Source: Flavobacterium psychrophilum (GTDB lineage Bacteria > Bacteroidota > Bacteroidia > Flavobacteriales > Flavobacteriaceae). From it: a stretch of 16,241 bases of DNA. Location: positions 1 through 16,241 of the forward strand of contig CAMAWK010000031.1 of NCBI GenBank assembly GCA_945861915.1, read 5' to 3'. The notes below the pieces were generated by a model, which saw only the letters and a list, made by a program, of their open reading frames with translations, searched no databases and had not been told where the DNA came from. Shown here in pieces: positions 13,421 through 16,241 of this stretch. Each line of letters opens with the position of its first letter. Position 1 is the first letter of the stretch. A program made the translations under genes and the position numbers.

Positions 13421-14731
13421 ATGAAAACAATAGACTACATCCCTACTTCAAAAATTGAACGTGCCAGTAAATTGGTGCAAACTGGCGCAAAAGTAGGTGT
13501 CAACTACATAAAATATTACGGGGAGAAAATGGTAAATCCAACATTAAACCGTGATAAACTGAATGAAAATAATGCAGAAGATATTTATGATGGTTTAAAA
13601 AGTTTGAAAGGAAGTGCGCTGAAAGTAGCGCAGATGCTAAGTATGGACAAAAGCTTTTTGCCACAAGCTTATGTCGAGAAATTTTCGTTGTCACAATTCT
13701 CGGTTCCACCACTTTCGGCTCCTTTAGTGTTGAAAACATTTAAATCGAATTTTGGTAAAACACCTTATGAAATATTTGATGAATTTGACGCCTTTTCCAT
13801 TAACGCTGCAAGTATTGGACAAGTACATTTGGCAGTTAAAGACAAGAAAAAACTTGCTGTAAAAATTCAATATCCAGGAGTTGCCAATAGTATTTCGTCT
13901 GATTTGGCCTTAGTAAAACCCATTGCGATTAGAATGTTCAATCTTCAAGGAAAAGATTCCGATAAATATTTTAAAGAAGTAGAAGATAAATTGATCGAGG
14001 AAACGAATTATTTATTAGAAATAAAACAAAGTCAAGAAATTGCAAAGGCTTGTGCTAAAATAGAAAATTTAATTTTCCCAAACTATTATCCTGAATATTC
14101 ATCGGATAAAATCATCACGATGGATTGGATGACTGGAATTCATCTTTCGGAATTTACAGCTCAAAACACAAATTCAGAAACAGCTAACAAAATAGGACAA
14201 GCACTGTGGGATTTTTATATGTATCAAATTCATGTTTTAAGAAAAGTTCATGCCGATCCGCATCCTGGAAACTTTTTGGTAAACAAAGAAAACCAATTAG
14301 TGGCATTGGATTTTGGCTGCATGAAACAAATTCCATCTGAATTTTACATTCCATATTTTGAACTGATTAAAAAAGAAATTATAGACAATAAAGCCCTTTT
14401 TAGCGCGAAATTATTTGAACTAGAAATACTTAGAGTAGATGATTCACAAGCAGAAATTGAGTATTTCACATTAATGTTTTATGACTTGCTATCCCTTTTT
14501 ACAGAACCATTTCAATCTGAAACTTTCGATTTTTCGAATGAACATTTTTTTGAAAAAATTGCTCAGTTAGGAGAACGCTTTGCAAACGACACCAATCTAA
14601 GAAAAATGAATGGCAATAGAGGATCGAAGCATTTTATTTATATGAACAGAACCTTTTTTGGATTGTACAATTTGATGTTTGATTTGAAAGCTAAGATTGT
14701 GGTTAACGAATTTATAAAATATAAAAATTGA
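13421..14731 (+). CDS. ABC1/UbiB (COQ8-like) atypical protein kinase family
   Basis: A 436-residue member of the ABC1/ADCK family, atypical kinase-like ATPases. It has a variant KxGQ motif, KVAQ (68-71), the Ala-rich loop NAASIGQVHLA (128-138), the ATP-binding Lys K148 in AVKIQYPGV, EETNY (193-197), the catalytic-loop analogue HADPHPGNF (277-285) and the metal-binding DFG (297-299). The stretch KIQYPGVANSI resembles mitochondrial COQ8 more than E. coli UbiB, and there are no obvious C-terminal membrane helices as in UbiB. Bacteroidota generally use menaquinone, so a role in ubiquinone synthesis is unlikely. An upstream in-frame TTG (13379) would overlap the regulator gene, so the ATG at 13421 is chosen. 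It overlaps the following gene by four bases (TTGA), which implies translational coupling. Confidence 0.9.
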   Translation: MKTIDYIPTSKIERASKLVQTGAKVGVNYIKYYGEKMVNPTLNRDKLNENNAEDIYDGLKSLKGSALKVAQMLSMDKSFLPQAYVEKFSLSQFSVPPLSAPLVLKTFKSNFGKTPYEIFDEFDAFSINAASIGQVHLAVKDKKKLAVKIQYPGVANSISSDLALVKPIAIRMFNLQGKDSDKYFKEVEDKLIEETNYLLEIKQSQEIAKACAKIENLIFPNYYPEYSSDKIITMDWMTGIHLSEFTAQNTNSETANKIGQALWDFYMYQIHVLRKVHADPHPGNFLVNKENQLVALDFGCMKQIPSEFYIPYFELIKKEIIDNKALFSAKLFELEILRVDDSQAEIEYFTLMFYDLLSLFTEPFQSETFDFSNEHFFEKIAQLGERFANDTNLRKMNGNRGSKHFIYMNRTFFGLYNLMFDLKAKIVVNEFIKYKN

Positions 14732-15006
14732 AAAAAGAACTTTCAGATATCGAAAAAGATAGAATCATAGAAATGGCCTGGGAAGACCGAACCACTTTCG
14801 ATTCTATTTTATTACAATTCGGTTTAAAAGAACAAGAAGTTATCGAATTGATGCGCACCGAAATGAAACCATCGAGTTTCAGAATGTGGCGAGAACGAGT
14901 ACAAGGCAGAAAAACAAAACATGAAAAACTAAGAACTTTTAGAGAAGGACGTTTTAAATGTTCGATGCAAAGACAAATCAACAATAATAAAATAGCTAAG
15001 AGATAA
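14728..15006 (+). CDS. Small TIGR03643-like protein
   Basis: A basic 92-residue protein that I recognise from memory as TIGR03643, a small family of unknown function rich in Trp and Met. Typical parts are IIEMAWEDRTTF (13-24), FGLKEQEVIELMR (31-43), KPSSFRMWRERVQGRKTKH (47-65) and GRFKC (74-78). The first half looks like a helix-turn-helix (a helix, then FGLKEQEVIELM), and the basic second half could contact DNA or RNA; this is inference. The start is a TTG at 14728 that overlaps the TGA of the preceding gene (TTGA). No ATG is available before residue 16, which would remove conserved sequence, so the TTG start is well supported. The SDR gene follows 10 bases after its stop. In other bacteria I recall this family beside photolyase or cryptochrome genes. 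Confidence 0.85.
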   Translation: MKKELSDIEKDRIIEMAWEDRTTFDSILLQFGLKEQEVIELMRTEMKPSSFRMWRERVQGRKTKHEKLRTFREGRFKCSMQRQINNNKIAKR

Positions 15007-15016
15007 AAATAATATC

Positions 15017-15700
15017 ATGAAAAAAATACTAATAATAGGCGGAAGCAAAGGAATTGGAAGTGCCATTTTGTTGCAACAATTAGAAACCAATACTGTTTTT
15101 AACATTAGCCGAACAGCGCCTGACATTTCGCATCCTAACCTGGTGCATTATCCAATTAATATTCTAGAAGATGCGCTTCCTGAAATAGAAGAAATCGATA
15201 CCTTAATTTATTGTCCTGGCTCAATCAACTTAAAACCTATTGCTAGTTTGAGTATAGATGATTTTAGAAATGATTTTGAAATCAATGTTATTGGCGCAGT
15301 AAAAGCAATTCAAAAATATTTGCCGGTTTTAAAAAAAGGAAACTACCCGTCTATAGTTTTATTCAGTACGGTTGCAACCAAACTCGGAATGCCTTTTCAC
15401 GCCAGTATTGCAACTGCCAAAGCTGGAGTCGAAGGCTTGGTAAAATCCCTTGGAGCAGAATTGGCGTCGGTAGTGAGAATCAATGCCATTGCCCCTACTC
15501 TTACCGAAACCTCTCTTTCGGCTGGAATTTTGAGAAACGATAGAATGAAAGAAAATATGATTGAACGCCATCCGATGAAAGGCTATTTGAAACCCGAAGA
15601 AGTGGCTAGTATGGCGAATTATCTTATTTCAGAACATGCAAAATCAATTTCAGGACAAGTATTTGAAATGGATTATGGCATTGTAAATTTTAAATTATAA
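15017..15700 (+). CDS. Short-chain dehydrogenase/reductase-like protein with altered active site
   Basis: A 227-residue Rossmann-fold protein. The nucleotide-binding motif GGSKGIG is at 8-14, N90 (EIN) is the usual structural Asn, and the C-terminal GQVFEMDYG (213-221) is typical of SDRs. CPG (66-68) stands where classical members have NNAG. In the active site, Lys K135 is kept, but aligning [21 protein letters not shown] with the classical S-13-Y-3-K pattern puts Thr118 in place of Ser and Ile131 in place of the catalytic Tyr. His128 or Ser130 nearby could stand in, or the protein may bind a nucleotide without redox catalysis. The GMPFHAS stretch recurs, as I recall, in SDRs found beside folE and photolyase genes. 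It lies between the small TIGR03643-like gene and folE; a pteridine-related substrate would fit the context but is not shown. Confidence 0.88.
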   Translation: MKKILIIGGSKGIGSAILLQQLETNTVFNISRTAPDISHPNLVHYPINILEDALPEIEEIDTLIYCPGSINLKPIASLSIDDFRNDFEINVIGAVKAIQKYLPVLKKGNYPSIVLFSTVATKLGMPFHASIATAKAGVEGLVKSLGAELASVVRINAIAPTLTETSLSAGILRNDRMKENMIERHPMKGYLKPEEVASMANYLISEHAKSISGQVFEMDYGIVNFKL

Positions 15701-15732
15701 ATAGAAACAGACCCAAATTAGAAAAAAAACAA

Positions 15733-16241
15733 ATGAAAAATTACGAAAAAATTGAACAATATGACGATCAAAAAACAGAAGTTTTATCGACTAATTATAG
15801 TTCAATTATAGCCAATTTAGGAGAAGATATTAATCGCGAGGGACTACAAAAAACACCCGAAAGAGTAGCTAAAGCTATGCAGTATTTAACGCATGGCTAC
15901 GAACTAAACCCTTTGGAAATACTAAAATCGGCAATGTTTACAGAAGATCACAAACAAATGATTGTGGTAAAAGATATAGAAGTCTATTCGATGTGTGAAC
16001 ATCATATGTTACCATTTTTTGGAAAAGCACATGTGGCATATATTCCGAATGGAAAAATAGTAGGATTGAGCAAAATTCCTAGAATTGTAGATGCATTTGC
16101 CCGAAGAATGCAGGTTCAAGAAAGACTGACCGATCAAATAAAAGATTGTATTCAAGAAGCCTTAAATCCATTGGGAGTTGCTGTTGTCATTGAGGCACAA
16201 CACATGTGTATGCAAATGCGAGGGATTCAGAAACAAAATTC
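15733..16241 (+). CDS. folE: GTP cyclohydrolase I (3' end cut by window edge)
   Basis: This enzyme turns GTP into dihydroneopterin triphosphate, the first step to folate and pterins. 169 codons are present from ATG 15733. The zinc ligands are C88 (SMCEHH), H91 and C159; H90 and H157 ([10 protein letters not shown]) supply the other active-site residues. [12 protein letters not shown] (36-47) and GLSKIPRIV (111-119) are typical of type IA enzymes, and the next residues, GIQKQN, fit the conserved end of the family. Only about 15-30 residues should be missing. Compared with E. coli FolE the ligands sit 23 positions earlier, so the N-terminus is short. The [11 protein letters not shown] version differs from the KMNRIVDYYAKR form I recall for the flavobacterial housekeeping enzyme, so this may be a second copy dedicated to the cluster. 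It starts 32 bases after the SDR stop. Confidence 0.93.
   Translation, partial: MKNYEKIEQYDDQKTEVLSTNYSSIIANLGEDINREGLQKTPERVAKAMQYLTHGYELNPLEILKSAMFTEDHKQMIVVKDIEVYSMCEHHMLPFFGKAHVAYIPNGKIVGLSKIPRIVDAFARRMQVQERLTDQIKDCIQEALNPLGVAVVIEAQHMCMQMRGIQKQN

Noticed and set aside
14712..15126. Two minus-strand frames across the TIGR03643-like/SDR junction
   Set aside because: They are antisense to supported genes, lack recognisable domains and have no promoter-like sequence.

Overview
The window looks like chromosomal DNA from a Bacteroidota species close to Flavobacterium. The DNA is AT-rich and genes start without Shine-Dalgarno sequences. Several upstream regions carry the Bacteroidota -7 box TAnnTTTG, once with a well-spaced TTTG -33 box. 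As far as I can recall the families, the DnaJ, GrpE, PrfC and NirB proteins are of flavobacterial type. No rRNA, tRNA, CRISPR, IS element or phage gene was seen. Organism and family assignments come from reading motifs and memory, not from a search.

Region 1 (1-2568, minus strand): the 5' part of an ABC-2-type transporter ATPase gene, cut by the window edge, and upstream of it the chaperone operon grpE-dnaJ, which ends at a hairpin terminator and starts from a clear promoter. This DnaJ keeps only two of the usual four CxxCxGxG motifs.

Region 2 (2569-4579): a 421-base divergent intergenic region, then prfC (peptide release factor 3). The intergenic DNA holds a strong terminator hairpin that ends no visible gene, with a -7 box about 100 bases before it, so a small RNA is possible.

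Region 3 (4580-12619, plus strand): a nitrite module. nirB and nirD encode assimilatory NADH-nitrite reductase. They are followed by a DUF4202-type protein, a membrane histidine kinase with a NarX/PilJ-like periplasmic motif and a PAS domain, a NarL/FixJ response regulator, and a NarK-type nitrate/nitrite transporter. Related inverted repeats built from TAAGTA/TACTTA and TACGTA lie before nirB, the regulator gene and narK. One 16-bp element matches at 15 of 16 positions between nirB and narK. The simplest model is that the kinase senses nitrate or nitrite and the regulator binds these sites to control uptake, reduction and its own gene. No nitrate reductase or sirohaem synthesis gene is in the window.

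Region 4 (12620-16241, plus strand): a tightly packed operon: a TetR-like regulator with a perfect inverted repeat in front of it, an ABC1/UbiB-like atypical kinase, a small TIGR03643-like protein started by an overlapping TTG, a short-chain dehydrogenase whose catalytic Tyr is replaced, and a type I GTP cyclohydrolase (folE) cut by the window edge. From memory, such gene sets sit beside photolyase/cryptochrome genes in many bacteria. I infer that this is the front half of a light- or stress-responsive pterin/photolyase cluster whose key genes lie past the right edge.
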